Assembly (NCBI RefSeq): GCF_036242395.1
Contig: NZ_CP108458.1
Span: forward strand, 6,138,001-6,202,000
Direction: 5' to 3'
Origin: Kitasatospora sp. NBC_01266
Lineage (GTDB): Bacteria; Actinomycetota; Actinomycetes; Streptomycetales; Streptomycetaceae
Length of the DNA: 64,000 nt
This document shows positions 55,580 through 63,826 of this stretch, piece after piece (position 1 is the stretch's first letter; every line of letters starts with the position of its first letter). The notes under the pieces are model-generated. The model was not told the DNA's origin. It was given only the letters and a program-made list of their open reading frames with translations, and made no database searches. The position numbers and the translations under genes were made by a program.

Positions 55580-56916
55580 CAGATGTCCCGGAAGCGGTTG
55601 ATCGCGTCGAGGTGCTTGGCGCGGAACTCCGCGTTCCGCACGCCCAGACCCTCCTCGGGGGCCAGGCAGAGCACGCCGACCTTGCCCTGGTGCTTGTTGT
55701 GGTGCACGTCGAGGGCGGCCTGGCCGGTCTGGTCCAGCGAGTAGACCTTGGAGACGGTCGGGTGGATCTTGCCCTTGGCGATCAGGCGGTTGGCCTCCCA
55801 GGCCTCGCGGTAGTTGGCGAAGTGCGAGCCGACGATCCGCTTGAGCGACATCCACAGGTAGCGGTTGTCGTACTGGTGCATGTAGCCGGAGGTGGAGGCG
55901 CAGGTGACGATGGTGCCGCCCTTGCGGGTGACGTAGACGCTGGCGCCGAAGGTCTCGCGGCCCGGGTGCTCGAAGACGATGTCCACGTCCTCGCCGCCGG
56001 TCAGCTCGCGGATCTTCCCGCCCAGGCGCTTCCACTCGCGCGGGTCCTGGTTCTGCTCGTCCTTCCAGAACTTGTAGCCTTCGGCGCTGCGGTCGATGAT
56101 CGCCTCGGCGCCCATCTTCCGGCAGATCTCGGCCTTCTGGTCGCTGGAGACCACGCAGATCGGGGTGGCGCCGCCGGCCAGCGCGTACTGGGTCGCGTAG
56201 GAGCCCAGGCCCCCGCTGGCGCCCCAGATCAGCACGTTGTCGCCCTGCTTCATGCCCGCGCCGTTCTGGCTGACCAGTTGGCGGTAGGCGGTGGAGTTGA
56301 CCAGGCCGGGGGAGGCGGCCTCCTCCCAGGTCAGGTGGGCGGGCTTGGGCATCAGCTGATTGGTCTTCACCAGGGCCAGCTGGGCCAGGCCGCCGAAGTT
56401 GGTCTCGAAGCCCCAGATCCGCTGCTCCGGGTCCATCATCGTGTCGTTGTGGCCGTCCGAGCTCTCCAGCTCCACCGACAGGCAGTGTGCGACGACCTCG
56501 TCGCCCGGCTTCCAGGCGTTGACGCCGACGCCGGTGCGCAGCACCACGCCCGCCAGGTCGGAGCCGACCACGTGGTAGGGCAGGTCGTGCCGCTTGGTCA
56601 GCGGCGACAGTCGGCCGTAGCGCTCCAGGAAGCCGAAGGTGGAGACCGGCTCGAAGATCGAGGACCAGACGGTGTTGTAGTTGACGGCGCTGGCCATCAC
56701 GGCCACCAGGGCTTCGCCCGGGCCGAGTTCGGGCAGTGCCACGTCCTCGAGGTGGAGTGACTGGCGGGGGTCCTTGTCGCGGCTGTCGAGGCCGGCGAAC
56801 ATCTGCTCCTCGTCCTTGTGGAGCGTGACCGCTCGGTAGGACTCCGGCAGCTTCAGGGCGGCGAAGTCCGCCGTGGTGCTGTCGGCGCTGAGGATGGCGT
56901 CGAGGATTTCCTTCAT
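55579..56916 (-). CDS. ccr: Crotonyl-CoA carboxylase/reductase
   Basis: A 445-residue medium-chain reductase with AVNYNTVWSSIFEP, NADPH motif IWGASGGLGSYATQYALAGGA, SSDQKAEICRKMGAEAIIDR, FEHPGRETFGASVYV and YLWMSLKRIVGSHFANYREAWEAN. It reductively carboxylates crotonyl-CoA to ethylmalonyl-CoA, supplying the pathway and polyketide extender units. The ATG at 56916 follows GGAGG. It is the first gene of the operon, and a dyad-rich leader lies upstream. Confidence 0.94.
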   Translation of the reverse strand: MKEILDAILSADSTTADFAALKLPESYRAVTLHKDEEQMFAGLDSRDKDPRQSLHLEDVALPELGPGEALVAVMASAVNYNTVWSSIFEPVSTFGFLERYGRLSPLTKRHDLPYHVVGSDLAGVVLRTGVGVNAWKPGDEVVAHCLSVELESSDGHNDTMMDPEQRIWGFETNFGGLAQLALVKTNQLMPKPAHLTWEEAASPGLVNSTAYRQLVSQNGAGMKQGDNVLIWGASGGLGSYATQYALAGGATPICVVSSDQKAEICRKMGAEAIIDRSAEGYKFWKDEQNQDPREWKRLGGKIRELTGGEDVDIVFEHPGRETFGASVYVTRKGGTIVTCASTSGYMHQYDNRYLWMSLKRIVGSHFANYREAWEANRLIAKGKIHPTVSKVYSLDQTGQAALDVHHNKHQGKVGVLCLAPEEGLGVRNAEFRAKHLDAINRFRDI

Positions 56917-57100
56917 GGCTGCCTCCGAAGGCGTACCTGTGTGAGGGCGCACAGGGCGTCTGGGGGAGCCGGGAGCGGACACCGGCTTCGCAGGGTCTTT
57001 GGGTGGATTGACGTGGGTCGCCCCCTGGGTGTGGGGACGCCGGACGACGGCGCGCCGAGGTGGGGAGCCGCGGCGCCGCGACTGGTGAGTAACAAGCTAC

Positions 57101-57137
57101 TGGCACCCTGTGCCACTCGTAAAGACACTGGGTGCCA
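57101..57137. promoter_or_regulatory. Operator candidate upstream of ccr (TGGCA/TGCCA half-sites)
   Basis: TGGCACCC (57101-57108) and GGGTGCCA (57130-57137) form an 8-bp dyad with a 21-base spacer. Inside it TGGCA-CCCTG-TGCCA (57101-57115) is a second dyad. A related TGGCACCC...GTGCCA pattern occurs at 57400-57426 inside the tetR coding region. The neighbouring TetR protein is the obvious candidate binder. Confidence 0.55.
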
Positions 57138-57197
57138 TGATTTTCGGCCCACTCCGGGGCGCCTTCAGGGGGCCGGGAACGGCAGCCGAAAACGGCC

Positions 57198-57232
57198 GAA
57201 GGCCCACCCCTTGATGGTCGGGATGGGCCTTC
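57198..57232 (-). terminator. Terminator of the tetR gene
   Basis: GAAGGCCCA and TGGGCCTTC form a 9-bp stem, with further CCC/GGG pairing inside the loop. It lies 22 bases beyond the tetR stop on the minus strand. Confidence 0.75.
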
Positions 57233-57254
57233 TGGCCTGCGATTTCAAGGCGCC

Positions 57255-58151
57255 TCAGCGGCTGAGTGCAGCCCTGATGCTGTCGAGTACCAGGTCCAGG
57301 GGGGCGTCGGTGCGGGCCACTGTGATGAGCACCTCACCGCCCGGCGTGGCACTCAGTGCACTCGTTGCTGACAGCTCCATCGGTGCCGCCAGGTCATCTG
57401 TGGCACCCGGTGTCACGACCGTGCCACGGCGTCTCACCCCGCGCGGCGGGGTGGCCCAGAAGGTGCCGCGGATGACCTCGAAGGAGTGGTCGAGCTGCGC
57501 CTCCACGTCCCCGTGGCCGCCGGCCCGCAGCCAGCGCCGCAGCACGTGGTTGTGCGCCGCGACCACCGCCGCCGCCGAGACCTCGGCGAGCATCGAGTCG
57601 TCGTCCCCGCCGTGCTGCCAGCCCGCCGGGATGGCGGCACCCGGCGTCCCGGTGTCGACCGCCGCGTCGAACCGGCCGAGCAGGTAGCGGGTGAAGAGGC
57701 GCTCGTAGCGGGCCACCACCGCGATCTCCCGCTCGCGCAGCGCCGGGACCTGACGGATCAGCTGGTAGCGGGCCACCGAGACGCCGGGGGTGGAGGCGTA
57801 CATGTGCAGCACCTCCTTGATCCCCCGGCAGACCACGTCCAGCGGATGCTCGTCCGGCTCGGCGCTGGCCAGCAGGTCGGCCACCCGGACCAGGGTGTCG
57901 TCGTGGTCCGGGAAGATCGCCTCCTCCTTGGAGCGGAAGTAGCGGAAGAAGGTCCGCCGGGCCACGCCGGCGGCGGCGGCGATCTGATCGACCGTCGTCT
58001 CCTCGTACCCCTGGGTGGCGAACAGCTCCATCGCGGCTGCCGCCAGGTCCTGGCGCATCTGCAACCGCTGTGCCGCGGCCCGGCGGCTGCCGGGCCCCTG
58101 CTCCGCGACCGTACGCACGTCCTGTTCGGCGGATGACTGTTCCCGATCCAT
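57255..58151 (-). CDS. TetR-family regulator linked to the ethylmalonyl-CoA operon
   Basis: A 298-residue protein, long for the family. After a polar N-terminus the helix-turn-helix is TVDQIAAAAGVARRTFFRYFRSKEEAIFPDHD. The C-terminal half has the long helices of the ligand domain, and the last 60 residues (PPRGVRRRGTVV, then a Thr/Ser/Ala-rich tail) are an unusual extension. It sits between the ccr operon and the 3-hydroxyacyl-CoA dehydrogenase gene and likely senses an acyl-CoA. The start is the ATG at 58151. Confidence 0.85.
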   Translation of the reverse strand: MDREQSSAEQDVRTVAEQGPGSRRAAAQRLQMRQDLAAAAMELFATQGYEETTVDQIAAAAGVARRTFFRYFRSKEEAIFPDHDDTLVRVADLLASAEPDEHPLDVVCRGIKEVLHMYASTPGVSVARYQLIRQVPALREREIAVVARYERLFTRYLLGRFDAAVDTGTPGAAIPAGWQHGGDDDSMLAEVSAAAVVAAHNHVLRRWLRAGGHGDVEAQLDHSFEVIRGTFWATPPRGVRRRGTVVTPGATDDLAAPMELSATSALSATPGGEVLITVARTDAPLDLVLDSIRAALSR

Positions 58152-58354
58152 GGCTGGAACGCTACACGCCCGGGTGAGCTGCCCCGGTGCCGTTCGCGGC
58201 AACGGGCGGCGAACCGCAGGCGCCTGCGGGCTGACCGCCGGGCGCGGCCAGCGGGCCGAGACCTCGCCGTCGCCCCAGACCGGGCGCAGCGCGGGCTGCC
58301 GACCGCCGGACTGCTGGCCGCCGGTGGCTGGGCCGCCGGGCGGCTGGCCGGCGG

Positions 58355-60166
58355 TCATCGGCGCGCGTGGTCGCGGAAGCCGCGGCCGGTCTTGCGGCCC
58401 AGGCAGCCGGCCGCCACCAGGTGCTCCAGCAGCGGTGCGGCGGCCAGACCCGGCTCGCGGAACTCCTGGTGCAGCACCCGCTCGATGGTCAGCGAGACGT
58501 CCAGGCCCACCACGTCGAGCAGTTCGAAGGGGCCCATCGGGTAGCCGCAGCCCAGCTTCATCGCGGTGTCGATGTCGTCCACCGTCGCGTAGTGCTCCTC
58601 CAGCATCCGCACGGCGTCGTTCAAGTACGGGAAGAGCAGCGCGTTGACGATGAACCCGGCCCGGTCGCCGCACTCCACCGGGTGCTTGCGCACCTTGGCG
58701 CAGACCTCCAGGACGGTCGCGGTGACCTCGGGGTCGGTCAGCACCGTGGAGACCACCTCGACCAGCTTCATCGCGGGCGCCGGGTTGAAGAAGTGCATCC
58801 CGATCACGTCGCGCGGCCGGCCGGTGGCCGTCGCGCAGCTGATCACCGGCAGCGAGGAGGTGGTGGTGGCCAGCACCGCGCCCGGCTTGCAGATCTTGTC
58901 CAGTGCGGCGAACAGCTCGCGCTTGACCGCCAGGTCCTCGGCCACCGCCTCCAGCACCAGGTCGACGCCGGCCAGCTCGCTCTGCTGCCCGCTCGGGGTG
59001 ACCAGGGCGAGGGTCGCGTCCCGCTGCTCGGCGGTGAGCCGGCCCTTCTCCACCGAGCGGTTCAGCGAGCGGGTGAGCTGCGCCTTGGCCTGCTCCGCCT
59101 TCTCCTGGCTGCGGGCGACCAGCGTCACCGGGTAGCCGGCCTTGGCGAAGACCTCGGCGATACCGGTGGCCATGGTGCCCGAGCCGCAGACACCGACGCT
59201 GCCGATCGGACGGCCCGCCGCCCGCGCGCCGGCGGTGGCGCCGGTCTCGGCCACCACCTTGGAGGAGCCGGGCGCCTCGTAGGTGTAGAAGCCGCGACCG
59301 GTCTTGCGGCCGAGCAGCCCGGCGGCGACCAGCTGGCCGAGGATCGGGGCGGGGGCGTGCAGCCGGTCCCTGGACTGCTCGTACATCGCCTCCAGGACGG
59401 TGCGCGCGGTATCCACGCCGATCAGGTCGAGCAGCGCCAGCGGGCCCATCGGCAGGCCGCAGCCCAGCCGCATCGCGGCGTCGATGTCCTCCCGGGTGGC
59501 GTACCTGGACTCGAACATCGCCGCGGCCTGGTTGAGGTAGGCGAAGAGCAGGCCGTTGACCACGAAGCCGGCCCGGTCGCCGGCCGCCACCGGCTCCTTG
59601 CCCAGCGAGCGGGCGAACTCGGCGGCCTGGTCGGCGACCTGAGGGGTCGTCAGGACGGTGCGGACCACCTCGACCAGCTTCATCGCGTGCACCGGGTTGA
59701 AGAAGTGCAGGCCGAGCACCCGTTCCGGGCGGGCGGTGGCGGCGGCGATCCGGGTCACCGAGAGCGAGGTGGTGCCGGTGGCCAGCACCGTGGCGGGCGG
59801 GCAGATCCGGTCCAGCTCGGCGAAGATCTCCCGCTTGAGTTCGAGCTGCTCGGGGACCTCCTCGATCACCAGGTCGGCCGTGGCGGCGGCGTCCAGCCGC
59901 TCGCCGACACTGATCAGCGCGAGCAGCGCGGTGCGCTCCTGGGTGGTGAGCCGCTCGCGCTCGACGGCGTGCGCGGTGGCCTCCTCGATCCGGGCCAGCG
60001 CCCGGGCGGCGGACGAGCCGTCGGCCTCGATGCCGATCACCCGGCGCCCGCTGCGGGCGATCGCGACGGCAATGCCCGCGCCCATGGTGCCGAGGCCCAC
60101 CACGGCGACGGTGGGGAAGGGGTGCGGCGACGTGGCGGCGGTGGTGGTGCTGTCGGGAGCCTGCAT
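58355..60166 (-). CDS. 3-hydroxyacyl-CoA dehydrogenase, two tandem modules
   Basis: A 603-residue protein made of two complete dehydrogenase modules (about 18-295 and 320-603). Each has its own NAD motif (GLGTMGAG, and GSGTMATG), substrate block (HFFNPVHAMKLVEVV and HFFNPAPAMKLVEVV with catalytic His) and C-terminal dimer domain (LGCGLPMGPLALLD and LGCGYPMGPFELLD, then GLLGRKTGRGFYTYE and GCLGRKTGRGF). Single-module relatives are about 285 residues. It oxidises 3-hydroxybutyryl-CoA or reduces acetoacetyl-CoA, feeding crotonyl-CoA to Ccr. The ATG follows AAAGGA. Confidence 0.9.
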   Translation of the reverse strand: MQAPDSTTTAATSPHPFPTVAVVGLGTMGAGIAVAIARSGRRVIGIEADGSSAARALARIEEATAHAVERERLTTQERTALLALISVGERLDAAATADLVIEEVPEQLELKREIFAELDRICPPATVLATGTTSLSVTRIAAATARPERVLGLHFFNPVHAMKLVEVVRTVLTTPQVADQAAEFARSLGKEPVAAGDRAGFVVNGLLFAYLNQAAAMFESRYATREDIDAAMRLGCGLPMGPLALLDLIGVDTARTVLEAMYEQSRDRLHAPAPILGQLVAAGLLGRKTGRGFYTYEAPGSSKVVAETGATAGARAAGRPIGSVGVCGSGTMATGIAEVFAKAGYPVTLVARSQEKAEQAKAQLTRSLNRSVEKGRLTAEQRDATLALVTPSGQQSELAGVDLVLEAVAEDLAVKRELFAALDKICKPGAVLATTTSSLPVISCATATGRPRDVIGMHFFNPAPAMKLVEVVSTVLTDPEVTATVLEVCAKVRKHPVECGDRAGFIVNALLFPYLNDAVRMLEEHYATVDDIDTAMKLGCGYPMGPFELLDVVGLDVSLTIERVLHQEFREPGLAAAPLLEHLVAAGCLGRKTGRGFRDHARR

Positions 60167-60724
60167 CGTTGCTGGTCCTTTCGGGAGGCCCGACCGGGCT
60201 GCCGAGGCGCGGCCGGGGGAGGGGTGGGGCGGCCCATGGGTGGGGCTGCCGCGCGGCGCTGGGTACGGGGCCGGGTGCGGGCACGCGTACGGATGCGCGG
60301 GGCGGCAGCGCTGGGCGTCAGGCGAGGGGGCTGTCAGACACTGATGTCAGTCACTGGTGCCGGGCGGGGGTGCCGGCCGGTGGCGTCAGCTGGTGGTGGT
60401 CGCGGCTCTCGTGGCCGGGCCGGTCCGCTCCGGGCCGTGCCGCGAGATGTCCGCGCCAGGGACAGGTGTCCCCGAACCAGGTGAAAAGCCAGGTGAAGTG
60501 AAGGAAGCGGCACCCCGGCCGCACGTGTGACGCGCGGCGCCTCGCCGGTGCGGCTCCCGATGCCCGGCGGTGGTGCGTGCGGTCACTGTAGCGAAGTTAC
60601 CGCCAGGTAGGAAGGGGGTGGGCGAGGGCAGAACATGGCATCCGACGGACCGTCAGCTTCCGGGTGTCCGAACCACTCGTCCGGGTAATACCGGGCCGAT
60701 CACCTGCGCGGGAGCATGGGTCGT
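60167..60724. other. 558-bp gap between two divergent genes
   Basis: The minus-strand leader contains a tandem 13-bp repeat (60331-60356) that may be an operator. The middle (60400-60600) is G/C-rich with no convincing frame. TAATAC at 60687 is a possible -10 box for the plus-strand gene. No RNA gene was recognised. Confidence 0.45.
60331..60356. promoter_or_regulatory. Tandem 13-bp repeat upstream of the 3-hydroxyacyl-CoA dehydrogenase gene
   Basis: CTGTCAGACACTG and ATGTCAGTCACTG lie head to tail and agree at 11 of 13 positions. The region also has dyad character (CTGTCA and TGTCAG). The place, about 165 bases upstream of the gene, suits an activator or repressor site. Confidence 0.5.
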
Positions 60725-62200
60725 ATGAGTACCACCATGGCTGATCAGGACGGATCGCCGGTCGGTTTCCCGGTCGGTTCGCCGAGCGGATCACCGGCCG
60801 GGTCGCCGGGCGAGCCGCTCGGCGACGAACCGCTCTGCGCCGAGCTGCGGGCCGAGCGCGCCTCCCGGGCCCGGGTGGTGGCCGCCCGGCTCGCCGCCGA
60901 GGGCGTCGAGGGCGTGATCCTCAGCTGGGTGGACAACGCCGGGGTCGCCCGGGTGAAGACCGTCCCGGTCCGCCGCCTGGAGCAGGCGGCTGCCTGGGGC
61001 GTCGGCGCCGCCCCCTGCTTCGACGTCTTCCTGGTCGACGACTCGGTCACCACCAGCCGCCACATCGGCGGCCCGGTCGGCGACCTGCGACTGATCCCCG
61101 ACCTGGGTCGGCTCACCCGGCTGTCCGCCCAGCCCGGTTGGGCCTGGGCCCCGGCCGACCGCTACGCCCAGGACGGTTCGGTGCACCCCGGCTGCCAGCG
61201 CCGGTTCGCCCGCCGGCTGACCGACGCGGCCGCGCTGCGCGGCATCGAGCTGCGGGCCGGGATCGAGATCGAGTGGGTGGTGGCGCTGGCCGGCGCCCCG
61301 AGTGAGCCGCCCGTCTATCCCACCCACGGCCCCGCCTACGGCCTGCACCGCCTGGTCGACCTCTCCGACTACCTGCGCGACCTGCTGCACGCGTTGGACG
61401 AGCAGGGCCTGGCCGTCCTCCAGCTCCACCCCGAGTACGCCCCCGGTCAGTTCGAGGTCTCGCTGGCCCCCGAGAGCCCGCTCGGCGCCGCCGACACCAC
61501 CGTGCTGGCCCGCCAGACCATCCGCGCGGTCGGTGCCCGGCACGGCCTGCGCACCTCCTACGCCCCCGCGATCGAGCCCGGCAGCGTCGGCAACGGCGGC
61601 CATCTGCACCTCTCGCTCTGGCGCGGCGGGCGCAACCTCGGCCAGGGCGGTCCCGGGCGCTACGGCCTGACCGGCGAGGCCGAGTCCTTCCTGGCCGGTG
61701 TGCTGGCCGAACTGCCCGCCCTGCTCGCCCTCGGCGCGCCCAGCCCCGCGAGCTATCTGCGCCTGGTCCCGCAGCAGTGGGCCGGCGCCTACCAGTGCTG
61801 GGGCCTGGAGAACCGCGAGGCCGCGCTGCGCCTGATCCCCGGTCCGCCCGGTGAGGGCCCGGCCAGCGCCAACGCCGAGCTCAAGTGCTTCGACGCCGCC
61901 GCCAACCCCTACCTCCTGGTCGGCGGCGTGCTCGCGGCCGGCCTCGCCGGTCTGGACGCCCACCGCTCGCTGCCCGCCGAGGTCCCCGGCGATCCGGCCG
62001 CGCTGCCCGAGGGCGAGATCCCCCGGCTGCCGAGCAGCCTGGCGCAGGCGGTCGCCGAGTACCGCACCTCCGGCGTGCTGCGTGAGGCGCTCGGCGACCC
62101 GCTCTACGAGGCGGTGCTGGCGGTGCGGCTGGGTGAGCTGGCGCTCTTCGAGGGGCGGTCGCCCGAGGAGCTGGCGGCGGCGACCCGCTGGCGGTACTGA
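60725..62200 (+). CDS. Glutamine synthetase-like ligase (GlnA3/GlnA4 type)
   Basis: About 491 residues. A Gly/Ser/Pro-repetitive N-terminus precedes the beta-grasp domain (VILSWVDNAGVARVKTVPV). The catalytic domain has AGIEIEWVV (metal Glu), VGNGGHLHLSLW, ENREAALRLIP and ELKCFDAAANPYLLVGG. Key boxes differ from true GlnA, and no adenylylation-type Tyr segment is evident. Streptomyces relatives glutamylate polyamines or ethanolamine. Starts at 60716, 60725 or 60737 are possible. 60725 best fits the GGGAG ahead. Confidence 0.82.
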   Translation: MSTTMADQDGSPVGFPVGSPSGSPAGSPGEPLGDEPLCAELRAERASRARVVAARLAAEGVEGVILSWVDNAGVARVKTVPVRRLEQAAAWGVGAAPCFDVFLVDDSVTTSRHIGGPVGDLRLIPDLGRLTRLSAQPGWAWAPADRYAQDGSVHPGCQRRFARRLTDAAALRGIELRAGIEIEWVVALAGAPSEPPVYPTHGPAYGLHRLVDLSDYLRDLLHALDEQGLAVLQLHPEYAPGQFEVSLAPESPLGAADTTVLARQTIRAVGARHGLRTSYAPAIEPGSVGNGGHLHLSLWRGGRNLGQGGPGRYGLTGEAESFLAGVLAELPALLALGAPSPASYLRLVPQQWAGAYQCWGLENREAALRLIPGPPGEGPASANAELKCFDAAANPYLLVGGVLAAGLAGLDAHRSLPAEVPGDPAALPEGEIPRLPSSLAQAVAEYRTSGVLREALGDPLYEAVLAVRLGELALFEGRSPEELAAATRWRY

Positions 62201-62265
62201 GGGCCGGATCGATGGCCACCCGGTTCCCGCACCGCTCCTGAACCATGATCAGTTGCCCGGCCGTC

Positions 62266-62293
62266 CAACTCATGGAGGGGCCTCCCCGAGTTG
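62266..62293 (+). terminator. Hairpin after the glutamine synthetase-like gene
   Basis: CAACTC and GAGTTG outer arms surround an inner GGAGG/CCTCC pairing. Together they make a near-continuous stem 66 bases after the stop. Confidence 0.6.
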
Positions 62294-62409
62294 CCGTGCC
62301 TCGACCCGCCGAGTTGGGCCGGCCCGGGAGATCCTCTAGTTTTGGATCAAGATTCTCAAGGGCGCGACTCTCATGGAGCGCTGCTTCCCAATGCAAGGGG
62401 ACTGTGATA

Positions 62410-63228
62410 GTGCGTAAGATCGTCGGCCGCCGGATCGCCGGGGCCGCCCTGGTCGTCGGCCTGCTCGGGGCCAGTGCCCCCGTCCTCGCGGCTCCCGCCT
62501 TCGCGGACTCGTCCACCGGCACCACCCAGGTCCAGGACGGCCAGGGCATACCCTCGTTCAGCGACCTGCTGCGCGGCGTCGAGGTCAACTGGGCCGAGAG
62601 CCACTGGAGCTGGACCGCCTGGAACGACAGCACCCCGGTCACCGACGGCTCCGACCAGCCGAACTACCAGTGCGCCGAGTACGTCGCTCGCGCGCTGGCG
62701 GCGGCCGGCCTGGTCCCCGGCCTCGGCCCGGACGACCCGCAGGACTCCTACTTCAACTACACGGCGCCCAACGGCAAGACCTACGACCTGCTGCTGATCA
62801 GTGACCTGCCGCAGTACCACAACCTGTACGACTACCTGATGGACAGCGGCCTGGGCACCGACATCGGCGACCACCCCGAGGACGCCCGCCCCGGCGACGT
62901 CGTGGTCACCTACGCCGGCCCCGGCGTGACCAAGAGCCACACCGGCCTGGTGGTCACCGCCGCCGACGGCTCGAACGAGCCGACCGTCGACGCCCACAAC
63001 CGGGCGCGCTCGCACTACGGCTACCACTTCTACGCGCCCTCGCACCTGGTGCGGATCGAGCCGCTGGGCCTGCTGACCGGCTTCCTGCCGAGCGACACGC
63101 AGCTCACCGCGCCGAAGAGCGCCATGCAGAAGCTGGCCGTCACCCCGCGCACGGCCACCCCGCAGGCCCCGGCCACCACGGCGCCCTCGACCGTGGGACG
63201 CCAGGACCCGGCCGGCCCGCAGGTCTGA
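62410..63228 (+). CDS. Secreted cysteine amidase/CHAP-like cell-wall protein
   Basis: About 272 residues. A signal peptide (VRKIVGRRIAGAALVVGLLGASAPVLAAPAFA) is followed by an amidase domain: NYQCAEYVARALAAAGLVPG with the Cys nucleophile, GDVVVTY and KSHTGLVVTA with the His, as in NlpC/P60, CHAP and amidase-6 proteins. The tail is a Thr/Pro/Ala-rich linker without a binding domain or anchor. It may cut peptide or amide bonds of peptidoglycan. The GTG at 62410 lies nine bases after AAGGGG, while the GTG at 62404 is too close. Confidence 0.75.
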   Translation: MRKIVGRRIAGAALVVGLLGASAPVLAAPAFADSSTGTTQVQDGQGIPSFSDLLRGVEVNWAESHWSWTAWNDSTPVTDGSDQPNYQCAEYVARALAAAGLVPGLGPDDPQDSYFNYTAPNGKTYDLLLISDLPQYHNLYDYLMDSGLGTDIGDHPEDARPGDVVVTYAGPGVTKSHTGLVVTAADGSNEPTVDAHNRARSHYGYHFYAPSHLVRIEPLGLLTGFLPSDTQLTAPKSAMQKLAVTPRTATPQAPATTAPSTVGRQDPAGPQV

Positions 63229-63235
63229 CCCGCTG

Positions 63236-63280
63236 AGCGGGGTACCGCCGCCGCGACCAACGCGGTGGCGCTACCCCGCT
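63236..63280. terminator. Bidirectional terminator between the amidase and cyclophilin genes
   Basis: The arms 63236-63255 and 63261-63280 form a 20-bp stem with two mismatches and a 5-base loop between the two convergent stops. Confidence 0.88.
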
Positions 63281-63301
63281 CGTGCTGTTTCGCCGACGGT
63301 G

Positions 63302-63826
63302 TCAGCGGGTCTCGATCACGACCGACTCGATGACCACGTCGTTGACCGGCCGGTCGTTGCGCCCCGTCTCCGCCGCCGCGATGGCGTCGACCACCTTCTG
63401 GCCGGCCTCGTTCGTCACCTCGCCGAAGATGGTGTGCTTGCCGGTCAGCCAGGCGGTCGGCGCCACCGTGATGAAGAACTGCGAACCGTTGGTGCCCGGA
63501 CCGGCGTTGGCCATCGCGAGCAGGTAGGGCTTGGTGAACGCCAGGTCGGGGTGGAACTCGTCGGCGAACTTGTAGCCGGGGCCGCCGGTGCCGTTGCCCA
63601 GCGGGTCGCCGCCCTGGATCATGAAGTCCTCGATCACCCGGTGGAAGACGGTCCCGTCGTAGAGCGGATCCGTCGACTTCCTACCGGTCTCCGGGTTGAC
63701 CCACTCCCGCTCGCCCTTGGCGAGTTCCACGAAGTTCCGGACCGTCTTCGGCGCGTGGTTCGGGAACAGCCGGATCTCGATGTCGCCCTGGTTGGTCTTC
63801 AGCGTCGCGTACAGCTGCTCGGCCAT
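63302..63826 (-). CDS. Peptidyl-prolyl cis-trans isomerase (cyclophilin)
   Basis: A 174-residue cytoplasmic cyclophilin: APKTVRNFVELAKGE, FHRVIEDFMIQGGDP (catalytic Arg), GPGYKFADEFH, NGSQFFIT and KHTIFGEV. It speeds isomerisation of X-Pro bonds. The ATG at 63826 is preferred, and a GTG twelve bases upstream would add VQAP but has its ribosome site touching the start. Confidence 0.92.
   Translation of the reverse strand: MAEQLYATLKTNQGDIEIRLFPNHAPKTVRNFVELAKGEREWVNPETGRKSTDPLYDGTVFHRVIEDFMIQGGDPLGNGTGGPGYKFADEFHPDLAFTKPYLLAMANAGPGTNGSQFFITVAPTAWLTGKHTIFGEVTNEAGQKVVDAIAAAETGRNDRPVNDVVIESVVIETR

Larger units (their letters stand above)
56917..57254. other. 338-bp gap upstream of ccr
   Basis: It holds the ccr promoter region with repeated TGGCA/TGCCA half-sites (57101-57137) and the terminator of the tetR gene (57198-57232). 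The part 56940-57090 is plain G/C-rich leader in which I see nothing definite. Confidence 0.5.

Noticed and set aside
52494..57106. Very long open frames running through the lyase, meaA and ccr genes
   Set aside because: They merge real C-terminal coding with frame-shifted translation of the upstream gene. Family likeness starts only at the internal ATGs after TGATG overlaps, so the shorter starts were used.
62201..62409. A c-di-AMP (ydaO-type) riboswitch before the secreted amidase gene
   Set aside because: The known conserved segments of that riboswitch were not recognisable and the leader is short.
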